The notes beneath the pieces are model-generated. The model made no database searches and was not told the origin of the DNA. It worked only from the letters and a program-made list of their open reading frames with translations. From NCBI RefSeq assembly GCF_000191065.1, contig NZ_GL872282.1, positions 1,059,662 to 1,123,661 of the forward strand: DNA of 64,000 nt, given 5' to 3'. The translations under genes were made by a program, and so were the position numbers. Positions 1-7,529 of this stretch are shown here, piece after piece (position 1 is the first letter of the stretch; each line of letters opens with the position of its first letter). Origin of the DNA: Prevotella multiformis DSM 16608. Lineage in GTDB: Bacteria > Bacteroidota > Bacteroidia > Bacteroidales > Bacteroidaceae.

Positions 1-307
1 ACGCAAAAGTATGATGTAAACTAGTTTTCAATATCTACTTATCATAGTGATAGAATTGACGCACATGATTGTATATAATATTCAAGCATTGGATTATCTA
101 TTTTAAAGCAATACTTCGTTTGTTAAATTATAATAGAAAACAGCTTTTTCGCATTTGGAGGAAAGTAGGATACTATATCATTCCATTGTATGTCTGCTCA
201 CTTTTATAGCAAATAGAAATGTGTTAGAAACTAAAAAAAACAATTTATTCTGCCATTTGTTTTCTAATTTTGGTTAAAGTTCTTCACAACTACATAAAAC
301 AGATATA
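1..307. other. AT-rich non-coding stretch at the window edge
   Basis: No credible reading frame is present on either strand. The base composition is strongly AT-rich, like the three genes that follow and unlike the rest of the window. It lies downstream of the minus-strand gene ending at 308. Apart from the 20-bp repeat copy near its left end I see nothing further. Confidence 0.5.
25..44. repeat. Left copy of 20-bp direct repeat flanking the AT-rich cassette
   Basis: The sequence TTTTCAATATCTACTTATCA recurs at 2038-2057 with one mismatch (T to C at the eighth base). The two copies bracket the toxin-antitoxin-like cassette, so they may be insertion junctions. Only the 19/20 match is seen; the mobile origin is inferred. 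Confidence 0.55.
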
Positions 308-829
308 CTAAAAATCAGAATTTTCTTCTATATACTTAATAGGCCCATAATATAGTACCGTATCGTATTTATTTGTATTCCTATTATGAACTATAAAAAT
401 CTTACCTAGTGGTTCATTTTTGTCAAGTGGATTTATTCCGAATTCATATCTTTTAAAGCCTGTATCATCTATGTATTCTCTTATAGTGCCATAATATTTT
501 TCTTTTATTACATCTGCAAATGTTTCCCTTTTTGATTTTGCTTGATTAGATGTTAGTTCTACATCGGACAAAGATACCGCATACAAATAAGAACTATCAT
601 CCTTAAATCGGAAATTAAAAATACCTAAGCCAAATGGAATATTACCGATGTAGCCGTTAGTAACAAATATCTTGCCGTCTCGTTCCCACATATTATCTCC
701 TACTGATCTAGTGTGTAAAAAATGTTTCGTCTTTTCATACGAACTTCCTAATGGTATACCCAATACAGATTGTCCAAAAGTGAATATTGAAACAAGAAAG
801 AATAAAAAAAGAATTAGAAACCTTTTCAT
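308..829 (-). CDS. Small secreted protein of unknown function
   Basis: This is a 173-residue protein that I do not recognise. Residues 1-19 form a typical signal peptide (MKRF, then a run of Leu/Phe/Val, ending near TFGQS), so it should be exported to the periplasm or beyond. The mature part is mixed polar and aromatic with no cysteine lipobox and no later membrane helix. It starts 26 bp after the stop of the membrane protein gene at 856-1422 and lies on the same strand, so it is probably the third gene of the panA-panT-like operon. Its AT-rich codon use matches that operon. Confidence 0.6.
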   Translation of the reverse strand: MKRFLILFLFFLVSIFTFGQSVLGIPLGSSYEKTKHFLHTRSVGDNMWERDGKIFVTNGYIGNIPFGLGIFNFRFKDDSSYLYAVSLSDVELTSNQAKSKRETFADVIKEKYYGTIREYIDDTGFKRYEFGINPLDKNEPLGKIFIVHNRNTNKYDTVLYYGPIKYIEENSDF

Positions 830-855
830 TGTTCTGTTTTTGTTTATAATATAGT

Positions 856-1422
856 TTACGCATTTTTATCATTTTGCGTTTCAATTGTATTTACTTTCCC
901 AGGAATCTCTTTTTTTGCTTCTTTACTTTCATTCTCATGAAACAATCCTCGTACGAGAATGTAGCCTAAGGCCACAATATTAACTGTTGTAGTTGAGAGT
1001 ATCGTTATAATAACACCCAAAGGTAAATTCCATTTTAATATATATGAGAGAATAATAAGAGCAAAAACCATCAAAAGATAGATGGATATCAATCTAGTTA
1101 CCCAGCGTTCCAATCGTCTGCGAGCACGTGTATTTTCTATTATTCTATGAAGAAAAATATATCTTTCACAATAGTCTATTACATCTCCAGAGTCTCCAGT
1201 ATTAATCAAGACCTCGACTTGTTCCAAGAGATTGAGTTCTCTTTTTGCACGCTTAAATGGGTTTTTGAAAGTGTAAATTATATTGTACCAAACTTTAAAG
1301 CCCAAGCACCTCCATGGTATGGTTTCTGTATCTTGTGTAGATATAGGAAGGTCTGGAGTTTCAATTTCCGTTCTAGGACTGCTTGTTTTAGACCTATTGT
1401 TTGTCATATTATTCTTTAGCAA
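856..1422 (-). CDS. Two-helix membrane protein, candidate toxin partner of the Panacea antitoxin
   Basis: The 188-residue protein has a polar, proline-rich N-terminus and an amphipathic middle. Two adjacent transmembrane segments lie at about residues 112-132 and 138-160, joined by a very short loop; the second carries a TTTVNIVALGYILVRGLF stretch. The tail is charged and lysine-rich. It overlaps the upstream Panacea gene by 14 bp, so the two are translationally coupled. Panacea (DUF4065) proteins are known antitoxins with many unrelated toxins, some of them small membrane-acting proteins. That makes this the expected toxin, but the role is inferred from gene order and topology, not from a recognised toxin domain. 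Confidence 0.6.
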   Translation of the reverse strand: MLKNNMTNNRSKTSSPRTEIETPDLPISTQDTETIPWRCLGFKVWYNIIYTFKNPFKRAKRELNLLEQVEVLINTGDSGDVIDYCERYIFLHRIIENTRARRRLERWVTRLISIYLLMVFALIILSYILKWNLPLGVIITILSTTTVNIVALGYILVRGLFHENESKEAKKEIPGKVNTIETQNDKNA

Positions 1423-1870
1423 AGTAGTTTTTTATGAGATCATCGCTTATTTCTTTGTTCCATCCAGAGTTTTTATCTCCTTTGATACCATATACCGTTT
1501 GACTCCATGGACCGCCAGGAAGATGTGACCACAGACTTAAGTCATAAGCACTGATGTGACTATATTTGTCAACAACCTGAGTAAGAATCCCTTTTGCCCT
1601 TTCGTCGTTTTCAAATTCCTTATTTTTCTCTTCAGGAATGTATATAGGTACTTCGAATAGGGAATATTGTTTATATACATTAGGGAAAACTGGGCCATAC
1701 GGCCAAGCCTTAGGGGGTTCATGAAAAAGTCTTTGGTTGTAAAAAGCCAAATAAAAGCCATAGCACATAAACAGAAGTTTGTTTACCTGCGTCTTATTAA
1801 GATTAATAGAATGGCGTTTGTAAGCCATATTTCTTAACTGATTGGCGAAATCTACACTTGATAGAGGCAT
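1409..1870 (-). CDS. panA: Panacea-domain (DUF4065, SocA/GepA-like) antitoxin
   Basis: The 153-residue protein has the usual Panacea layout. An N-terminal helix (VDFANQLRNMAYKR) is followed by LNKTQVNKLLFMCYGFYLAFYN, the conserved EPPKAWPYGPVFPNVYKQY block around residues 51-69, and a C-terminal region with LWSHLPGGPW and a KNYF end. Such proteins neutralise a partner toxin encoded next to them. The ATG of the membrane protein lies 14 bp inside this gene, the classic arrangement of a toxin-antitoxin operon. A consensus Bacteroidetes promoter lies about 50 bp upstream. The domain assignment is firm; the antitoxin role follows from the family and the neighbour. Confidence 0.85.
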   Translation of the reverse strand: MPLSSVDFANQLRNMAYKRHSINLNKTQVNKLLFMCYGFYLAFYNQRLFHEPPKAWPYGPVFPNVYKQYSLFEVPIYIPEEKNKEFENDERAKGILTQVVDKYSHISAYDLSLWSHLPGGPWSQTVYGIKGDKNSGWNKEISDDLIKNYFAKE

Positions 1871-1921
1871 AATGATACAATTAGGACATATCAGTTTTAA
1901 TACATGTCAATAGTTACGTCA

Positions 1922-1953
1922 CAAAAATAATAATTTAATTTCATATGTTCAAG
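1922..1953 (-). promoter_or_regulatory. Promoter of the Panacea/toxin operon
   Basis: On the minus strand the sequence shows CTTG, then 20 bases, then TATTTTTG, matching TTTG-N19/20-TAnnTTTG with one mismatch in the -33 box. It points into the Panacea gene. A weak inverted repeat (GACAT at 1885-1889, ATGTC at 1904-1908) lies between promoter and start codon and could be an operator, but its arms are only 5 bp. Confidence 0.5.
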
Positions 1954-2037
1954 TGTTTACCAGTTTTTTTCAAACCCAGAGAAAATAAAGGTGTTAACAC
2001 TTGGGCAAGCCACGCTTTTTCATAATATCGAAAATAT

Positions 2038-2057
2038 TTTTCAACATCTACTTATCA
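2038..2057. repeat. Right copy of 20-bp direct repeat flanking the AT-rich cassette
   Basis: TTTTCAACATCTACTTATCA matches 25-44 at 19 of 20 bases. Base composition changes from AT-rich to GC-richer immediately to its right, which is what an insertion boundary would look like. Confidence 0.55.
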
Positions 2058-2300
2058 AAACCATGGGCGGACTCTTTTCGGATATGGAGGACGATCTCAT
2101 GGCACTCACGTTATGGAAGCGAGTCCTAGCCTGTATCGGACGCATTCTTCGCGTTTTAGGAGAAACACTTGGGATGACACCCCGACACCTTATGGAACGA
2201 TCTGCGGCAACGACAACGAGATGGTCAAAATCCTTGTAATGGCGGAAGCATTGGAAAATGGGATGAAGTATATGGACAGACCACATAACTTTTATTAGCC
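2058..2300 (+). pseudogene. Possible frameshifted small gene remnant
   Basis: Two overlapping plus-strand frames look like halves of one protein. The first reads MEDDLMALTLWKRVLACIG and continues for about 20 residues. The second picks up with TPYGTICGNDNEMVKILVMA and ends at a stop near 2298. A one-base shift around 2160-2180 would join them. I do not recognise the product. There is no clear promoter or start context, so this may be a decayed host gene cut by the cassette insertion, or chance. Confidence 0.2.
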
Positions 2301-2386
2301 ATGTGTTAAAACTCAATGGATACGGGGGACGACAGCCAAAGTAAATGAGAAAAGCCTGTGTTTTAAGGGGTGGGAAACTTTAATGG

Positions 2387-2456
2387 ATCACTTCGTTTCT
2401 TCCGTTAAAGCTATACGAAAAGCATCCACGCATTGAACGGAAGAAACTGAAAAAAG
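2387..2456. repeat. 70-bp dispersed element, copy 1
   Basis: This stretch matches 58402-58471 at roughly 80% by eye. The shared core is TACGAAAAGCATCC, bracketed by CTTCCGTT on the left and AACGGAAG on the right, which can pair to form a long-loop hairpin. Both copies lie beside the 3' end of a minus-strand gene and at the edge of an AT-rich island. Confidence 0.6.
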
Positions 2457-2487
2457 CCAGTGTAAACAGCAGACGGTTCACACAGGC
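2449..2487 (-). terminator. Intrinsic terminator of the guanine deaminase operon
   Basis: Read on the minus strand, GCCTGTGTGAAC pairs with GTTTACACTGGC with one T/T mismatch and is followed at once by six T. It begins 14 bp after the stop codon of the guanine deaminase gene. Confidence 0.7.
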
Positions 2488-2500
2488 TTGTTGCCTTTTA

Positions 2501-2968
2501 TTAATATTCTGTCTTGTCGGTCTTTTCTGTCCATTGTTCAAAGACCTTTATCGCTTCACTGCGCAGGAGTATTTCCGACGGCTTTTTGCGATGCAGCGGT
2601 TCCAGTTCTATCTCCTGATAGATGAAGTCGTCATCGAACCCGATGGCGGCAGCGTCCTTGCGGTCGTTGGCATAGTAGATCTTGTCGAGGTGCGCCCAGT
2701 AGATCGCTCCCAGGCACATCGGGCAAGGCTCGCAGGAGGTATAGATTTCGCATCCGGTGAGGTCGAACGTATGCAGCTGGTGGCAGGCTTTCCGGATGAC
2801 GGAGACCTCCGCATGGGCTGTCGGGTCGTTGTAGATGGTCACGCCATTGCTTCCCTCGGCGATGATTTCGCCATTGCGGGCAATGACAGCGCCGAACGGA
2901 CCGCCGCCGTTGCGCACACTGTCGGCGGAGAGCTTGACCGCCCTCCGCATTAATTCTTCTTTCGTCAT
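2501..2968 (-). CDS. guaD: Guanine deaminase-like nucleoside deaminase
   Basis: The 155-residue protein is a full-length member of the cytidine/guanine deaminase superfamily. It has the zinc-binding HAEV motif (His and catalytic Glu, about residues 52-55) and the PCPMC motif (about residues 81-85). The preceding GGGPFGAVIA and the downstream DRKDAAAIGFDD stretch fit the Bacillus-type guanine deaminase, which converts guanine to xanthine and ammonia in purine salvage, better than the tRNA adenosine deaminase TadA. It is the last gene of a minus-strand run, 20 bp after the HD hydrolase gene, and is followed by a strong terminator. Exact substrate specificity cannot be proven from sequence alone. 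Confidence 0.85.
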   Translation of the reverse strand: MTKEELMRRAVKLSADSVRNGGGPFGAVIARNGEIIAEGSNGVTIYNDPTAHAEVSVIRKACHQLHTFDLTGCEIYTSCEPCPMCLGAIYWAHLDKIYYANDRKDAAAIGFDDDFIYQEIELEPLHRKKPSEILLRSEAIKVFEQWTEKTDKTEY

Positions 2969-2988
2969 ATTGTAGGATTGATGGTTTG

Positions 2989-3627
2989 TTATTTTTTCTT
3001 GTCTTGTATCTGCTTGTAGAAACGGCTGAACACTTTGTGGAGTTCCGTCTCGCTGTCTATCGTCTTGCGGATCACTTCAAGGTTCTTTGCATTCGGCGAA
3101 CCGGGAATCCACAGCCGCAGGTATCCCGTCCGTCCGTATTTCTCCCTCATGTGGCTCTGGAAACGTTCCCACATCTGCTCCTCGTTCATCTTCGGGTAGT
3201 TCTCGAAGCCGAAGAGGACGGCACGTGAGAATACCACATTCGGCTCAAGGTCACGGTCGGCTTCAGCGACGATCTTCCCATAGATGCTGCGTGGCGCACG
3301 TGAACTGCTGGCGCGGTGGTCTTCGACGGCCTCCTTCATGATCTTCAGCTGTTCGGCGGAGAACCATCTGCGGAGCCGTGCATCGGCCATGAGGATCTTC
3401 CCGCCGGTGAGATGGTGGATGGCACGCGGCCCCTTCATGCCCAGGTCGTGGTAGGCTGCGATGACATAGACCATGTTCACATCGGCACCTGTGACGGCCG
3501 CCAGTGCCAGAGAGTTTCTGATGACCCGCTGGACATGGCCGAGGCCGTGGCTCTGCCCGAAGGCATTGTAGCGCGGCAGTATCTGACGTTCCACAAAGGT
3601 CATTATTTCGAGGTTGGGTTGAGGCAT
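2989..3627 (-). CDS. HD-domain phosphohydrolase family protein
   Basis: The 212-residue protein has the metal-binding histidines of the HD superfamily: SHGLGHVQRV near residue 25, the paired HD in AAYHDLGM near residue 59, and a later EADRD aspartate around residue 125. These enzymes hydrolyse phosphate esters of nucleotides, often uracil/thymine-containing or signalling nucleotides; the substrate here is unknown. It lies directly upstream of guanine deaminase (20-bp gap), so a role in nucleotide turnover is plausible but inferred. A GATA-rich repeat array fills the 80 bp between its start codon and the menA stop. Confidence 0.75.
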   Translation of the reverse strand: MPQPNLEIMTFVERQILPRYNAFGQSHGLGHVQRVIRNSLALAAVTGADVNMVYVIAAYHDLGMKGPRAIHHLTGGKILMADARLRRWFSAEQLKIMKEAVEDHRASSSRAPRSIYGKIVAEADRDLEPNVVFSRAVLFGFENYPKMNEEQMWERFQSHMREKYGRTGYLRLWIPGSPNAKNLEVIRKTIDSETELHKVFSRFYKQIQDKKK

Positions 3628-3700
3628 GATGAGAGGAGATAGGAGGTGATAGGCGGGGATAAGCGGTGATAGGCGGTGATGATAACGAGGATAGGGGCGT
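3628..3700. repeat. GATA-rich degenerate tandem array upstream of the HD gene
   Basis: Short units of the type GGTGATAGGC and GGGGATAAGC repeat with slight changes through most of this spacer. A closely similar array occupies 52855-52960. Both lie immediately 5' of a minus-strand start codon, between two genes of one apparent operon. Confidence 0.6.
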
Positions 3701-3706
3701 GGGATT

Positions 3707-4645
3707 TTACGAGACGAGGATGAGGAGGGCGGTTGAGAGTCCGTAGACGAACATATTGCGGGCAGTCTGTGCGAGAATGATGTTCAGGTCTCTTCCTTGC
3801 TTTATCCTCATCATGAGCGCACTGGTTTTCCCATGGAGAATCCCGTAAGGTGCATAGAGAATCAGTGTCAGGACGCAATAGAGAAATCCATTCTCCCTCC
3901 CGACGAACAGGAGGTTGTACATCAGCAGGATCCCCAGGACACCCAGCCATTGATACAGCTTCTCCGCCCGTCTTTCCCCTAAGTGTACGACGAGTGTCCG
4001 CTTTCCGTCCCTCCGGTCATTGTCCCGGTCGCGGTAATTGTTGACCACAAGGAGGGTGTCGATGACCAGACCGCAGGCCAGTCCCGACAGGATCACGTCT
4101 GCGCAGACTGCCTGAAGATGATCGGGAAGAATCACATAGGTGGTGAATGTCACGGGGACAAAACCGAAGAAGACAAGTACCAGCACGTCGCCCAGACCGA
4201 GATAAGAAAAGAATGTGGTATAGAGAAAGGCGAAGAGGACACAGGCTGCCCCTACGCCGATCATTTCCCAGCCGCCGTAGAAGACAAGCGGGAGACCGGC
4301 CATGCAGGCAAGAAGCGATGTTACGGCAAGGCCGGTACGCATCGCCTGGAGCGTGATCCAGCCTTCCGAGCAGGCCCGTCTCGGTCCCATCCGTGTCGCA
4401 CGGTCATCATTCCCCCTCACACAGTCGAAGTAATCATTGATGAAGTTTGAGTCTATCTGCATCAGGAAGGCGAAGAGGAAACAGAGGACGGCAGGGACAA
4501 TGCGGAATTGTCCGCTCCCCCCGATCTTCCAGGCCCATGCTGTCCCGATCATCACCGGCACCATGGCTCCCGTGAGCGTCTTGGGACGTGCGGCGAGTAT
4601 CCATGCCGCAAGGCTGTTGGTCTTTATGTTGTTTTCTGAAATCAC
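3707..4645 (-). CDS. menA: 1,4-dihydroxy-2-naphthoate prenyltransferase
   Basis: This UbiA-family integral membrane enzyme attaches the polyprenyl tail to dihydroxynaphthoate in menaquinone synthesis. The conserved N-terminal AARPKTLTGAMVPVMIG, the first Asp-rich motif NDYFDCVRGND and the second DRDNDRRDGKRTL are all present, together with about eight hydrophobic helices. I place the start at a GTG at 4645, giving 312 residues that begin VISENNIKTNS, the usual length and N-terminus for the family. The frame stays open to a second GTG at 4678, which would add 11 residues encoded by a local duplication. The gene lies about 100 bp downstream of the porin gene on the same strand. Confidence 0.9.
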   Translation of the reverse strand: MISENNIKTNSLAAWILAARPKTLTGAMVPVMIGTAWAWKIGGSGQFRIVPAVLCFLFAFLMQIDSNFINDYFDCVRGNDDRATRMGPRRACSEGWITLQAMRTGLAVTSLLACMAGLPLVFYGGWEMIGVGAACVLFAFLYTTFFSYLGLGDVLVLVFFGFVPVTFTTYVILPDHLQAVCADVILSGLACGLVIDTLLVVNNYRDRDNDRRDGKRTLVVHLGERRAEKLYQWLGVLGILLMYNLLFVGRENGFLYCVLTLILYAPYGILHGKTSALMMRIKQGRDLNIILAQTARNMFVYGLSTALLILVS

Positions 4646-4731
4646 TTTATGGTACGAATATCTTTTTTCGGAGCCCACCTTATTATATCTTTATGATACG
4701 AATATTTTTTTCGGAAATCATCTTATTATAT
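4645..4731 (-). repeat. Tandem duplication of the menA start region (44 + 43 bp)
   Basis: 4645-4688 and 4689-4731 are adjacent imperfect copies sharing CTTTATGNTACGAATAT and CTTATTATAT. On the minus strand each copy ends with a start-like codon followed by TCCGAAAA (ATG at 4721, GTG at 4678), resembling the likely true start at 4645 (GTGATTTCAGAAAA). The ATG in the outer copy opens only a 12-codon frame, which would act as an upstream leader peptide. Confidence 0.7.
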
Positions 4732-4743
4732 AATGTGTACGGA

Positions 4744-7140
4744 TCAGTTGAAGAAGTTCCAGCTGATGCCGAACCTGAACACCCGCTGGTTCAGGGGATA
4801 ATGCGGCGTATAGAAATAGTCGCCTCCATCCCCGCTGTTCACGTGCGTGAACATCACGAAGAACCGGGTGTGCTGGAGCTGGAAGTTGGCATAGGCGTCG
4901 AGTACCGGATAATTCCCGATTTTCGTACGGCTTGCTTCCGTCTCCTGTATGCCGAAGGAGCCGATTCCCGGGATGTACTCCGGCGCATAATAGTCCGTGA
5001 AGTAGCGGCCGTCCACACCGAGGTCGACATCCAGCACCCGGGCGATTCTGAGCCGTATGAAGAGGTTGCTGTAGGCATTGAACACAGGGACCGGAAGAAT
5101 GTCGTCCTTGCTCGACTTCTGCACGGTCAGCACGTTCTGCCAGTTGAGGATGCCCAGCCGCAGGTCCTGCCGGAGCTGCAACGTGAGCAGGCTGACAGGA
5201 CTCCCCGACTGGCGGACGTTCAGCGCATTGTGCTGTACAAGATAGCTGTCGCCGCTCTTCACCCGGTCGTTCTGGATTCCGAAATAGGTGTAGTTCTTCA
5301 GCACATCATAGCCCACACGCAGCCGCGTGCGTGTCTTTTTCAGGAAGAACTCGCCGAGCAGGCGCGAATGGATCTGCTGGTCGAGCTGCTGCTCCCACCA
5401 GTAATGCTTGCCGTGGAACTGCTCCATATAGAAAGAGGCGGCGGAACGGTGCAGGAACGCCGTGGCAGCCAGCTGTACCGTGTCGCCCAGAAGCGGGAAG
5501 CCGAGGTCGGCGTGACCGTCAAGATGGAACTGTCCGGCTCTGTCTCCGGCCAGCCATGCCTCTGCACTGATGTCATAATGGAACGTGCGCCCCAGTGTCT
5601 TCAGCAGCTGTCCGCCGACCGACACGTCATGCCGGTTCCACTTCTCCTCTCCGTCAAAGAAGGCGGCGGAGCTTCCTGCTGGAGTCGCCATGACGGGTAG
5701 CTCATAGTGGCGCAGCTCATGTGATACAAACGCCTTCAGCCCGGCCTTCGCCCATTTGTTGAATCCCTCCAGCAGAGCTACAGCAAACGTGTTCTTCAGC
5801 GACCAGTGCTTTGTACGGTCGTAGATGGAGTCGTTGGCCGTCGTGCCGTAATTGAAATAGTTCTGTGCATAAAAGTCCTTCGGGGTGTTGTAAGCCTGGT
5901 AGATGCGGCGGTAATTGTCGAAGCGGACCGTATGGATGAAACTCGTCACGGGCACATACTCCGTCTTCATCCACTTCTCTGTAGAGTCCTTTGCCTGCGC
6001 GTCCCGCCGCCTGAGGTCGGCCATCTGCAGGGAATCTCCCAGGTCGACCGTCACACGGTCGCCGGCTCCGGCACTGTCTGCCGCCTGCCGTGCCTGCGAC
6101 ACGTCGCCGGCTATTGCGGCATCCTCCGGCCGCCCCGACGAGCGTTTCTCCCGGTCGTATGCCTCTTCGTCGAAATCGTCGCCGTTCGCCTTCGCACGGC
6201 GGCGTGCCTTTTCCTTTGCCCGTTCCTCTTCCTGTGCTTTCTGCGACTTCAGGGCAAACTGCTTCGCCTTGATTTCCTCGGCCGTCATCGGAACCTTGCG
6301 GAAGAATCCCAGACTGTAACGGTGGTTGAAGAAGACGTGCTGGTTGTCGTTCCGGTTCCAGTTCTTCTGCAGGATCGTCGGAATCTCCTCCTCGCTGTAT
6401 GAATCATTGAACGACTCCGGATGCGTGATATAAGCGTCATTGGCGATGCCGCCGTTCTCCGCCACCTTCTGATGGTTCAGCGACAGCAGCAGATGCGCCT
6501 GATACCGCTCGCCGAGATAGCTTCCCCACATGGAATAATCGAAGAGGGACGTGTTCTGGTTGCTGTAATACCCGCGCCCGTAAAGATAATCGAACTTGAA
6601 TCCGAAGCCCCATTCCTTCCCCGCATTGACTGCAAAGAGAGCCCTGAAGCGGTCTTCTCCATTGGTCCTGTTGCCTGCCGTGTTATAGGTGAGGACAGTG
6701 ATCGGCGACAGCGTGGAGGTAAACTGGAAATCGTCCGGCTGCACGATGAACATGTCATACGGATCGAGGAAAAAGAACTCCGATGCCGGCCGGCGGTCGA
6801 CGAAGATACGGCTCTGCCGGGGAGATCCGAGGTTGCCCAGGGTGTTGTACGACCCGTACAGACCGGTGTTGAGTCCGGCATTCATGAACATATACGAGAG
6901 CGTATCGGGTACGGCAGGCCTGCGGTCGCCGAAGCGTTCGTCTATCGTCCATACTTTCATGCCGCGCGGAATCTCCTTGTGCTGGCTCTGTATGGAGTCC
7001 GAACGCCCCGTCTTCCGGCCGTTCCGGATGCCGTCTGCGGTAAACGTGCCGTTGTCGTCGGCCGTGTTGTCTACGACCTGCGCCACTGCCGCATGGGACA
7101 CCAGCACGAGGAGGACGAGCAAAGAAACAAATCTCTTCAT
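4744..7140 (-). CDS. Putative outer-membrane porin (Porin_10 family)
   Basis: The 798-residue protein has a signal peptide (residues 1-20, ending VAQ) and a long beta-rich body with alternating aromatic residues. It ends in Phe-Phe-Asn after a strand-like FRFGISWNF, typical of an outer-membrane barrel. The motifs SYMFMNAGLNTGLYGSYN and DPYDMFIVQPDDFQF near the N-terminus belong to the Bacteroidetes putative porin family. Residues about 285-375 form a charged Lys/Glu/Arg insert that should lie outside the barrel. The gene starts directly after the TAG of a 76-residue membrane protein. The transported substrate is unknown. Confidence 0.8.
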   Translation of the reverse strand: MKRFVSLLVLLVLVSHAAVAQVVDNTADDNGTFTADGIRNGRKTGRSDSIQSQHKEIPRGMKVWTIDERFGDRRPAVPDTLSYMFMNAGLNTGLYGSYNTLGNLGSPRQSRIFVDRRPASEFFFLDPYDMFIVQPDDFQFTSTLSPITVLTYNTAGNRTNGEDRFRALFAVNAGKEWGFGFKFDYLYGRGYYSNQNTSLFDYSMWGSYLGERYQAHLLLSLNHQKVAENGGIANDAYITHPESFNDSYSEEEIPTILQKNWNRNDNQHVFFNHRYSLGFFRKVPMTAEEIKAKQFALKSQKAQEEERAKEKARRRAKANGDDFDEEAYDREKRSSGRPEDAAIAGDVSQARQAADSAGAGDRVTVDLGDSLQMADLRRRDAQAKDSTEKWMKTEYVPVTSFIHTVRFDNYRRIYQAYNTPKDFYAQNYFNYGTTANDSIYDRTKHWSLKNTFAVALLEGFNKWAKAGLKAFVSHELRHYELPVMATPAGSSAAFFDGEEKWNRHDVSVGGQLLKTLGRTFHYDISAEAWLAGDRAGQFHLDGHADLGFPLLGDTVQLAATAFLHRSAASFYMEQFHGKHYWWEQQLDQQIHSRLLGEFFLKKTRTRLRVGYDVLKNYTYFGIQNDRVKSGDSYLVQHNALNVRQSGSPVSLLTLQLRQDLRLGILNWQNVLTVQKSSKDDILPVPVFNAYSNLFIRLRIARVLDVDLGVDGRYFTDYYAPEYIPGIGSFGIQETEASRTKIGNYPVLDAYANFQLQHTRFFVMFTHVNSGDGGDYFYTPHYPLNQRVFRFGISWNFFN

Positions 7141-7371
7141 CTAACGGATAAAACGGAGTAGGCACTCGACGATCTTGAAGACCATCGCCGCAAGAATGAT
7201 GACTGTGCCGGTCGTGGTGGTGTCGGCAAGGAAGTAGACCGCCACTCCCACGACCGCACCCAGCATAAAGATGATGTTAAGCCACTGCCGGATGTGCAGG
7301 AATCTGTCTGCCGGCTCACGTCTGTGCACGCGGTGGTCGGGCCGGCGCGCCGTACTGTTCTGTATTTCCAT
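7141..7371 (-). CDS. Small two-helix inner-membrane protein
   Basis: The 76-residue protein has a basic N-terminus (about 28 residues, many Arg and His) and two hydrophobic segments, WLNIIFMLGAVVGVAVYFLA and TVIILAAMVFKIVECLL. The TAG stop abuts the ATG of the porin gene with no spacing, indicating co-translation. Small proteins of this shape precede porin genes in other Bacteroidetes, but I cannot assign a function. Confidence 0.65.
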   Translation of the reverse strand: MEIQNSTARRPDHRVHRREPADRFLHIRQWLNIIFMLGAVVGVAVYFLADTTTTGTVIILAAMVFKIVECLLRFIR

Positions 7372-7529
7372 TATCTATGTTTGATATTTTAAAATGGGGA
7401 GCATTGAAAAGACACAGACCCGCAGGCGGCAGGCCTTCAGCCGGTCTTCTTCCTGGGGAACGGGCACTGCTGGCCGCGACCGGCTCCGTCGTCGTCATAG
7501 TCCCATCCTGTCCGTCCGCCTTCCGCTCC

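Noticed and set aside
4588..5700. 370-codon plus-strand frame opposite the porin 3' end
   Set aside because: It spans the menA start region and the porin C-terminus on the opposite strand and shows no domain; both minus-strand genes are well supported.
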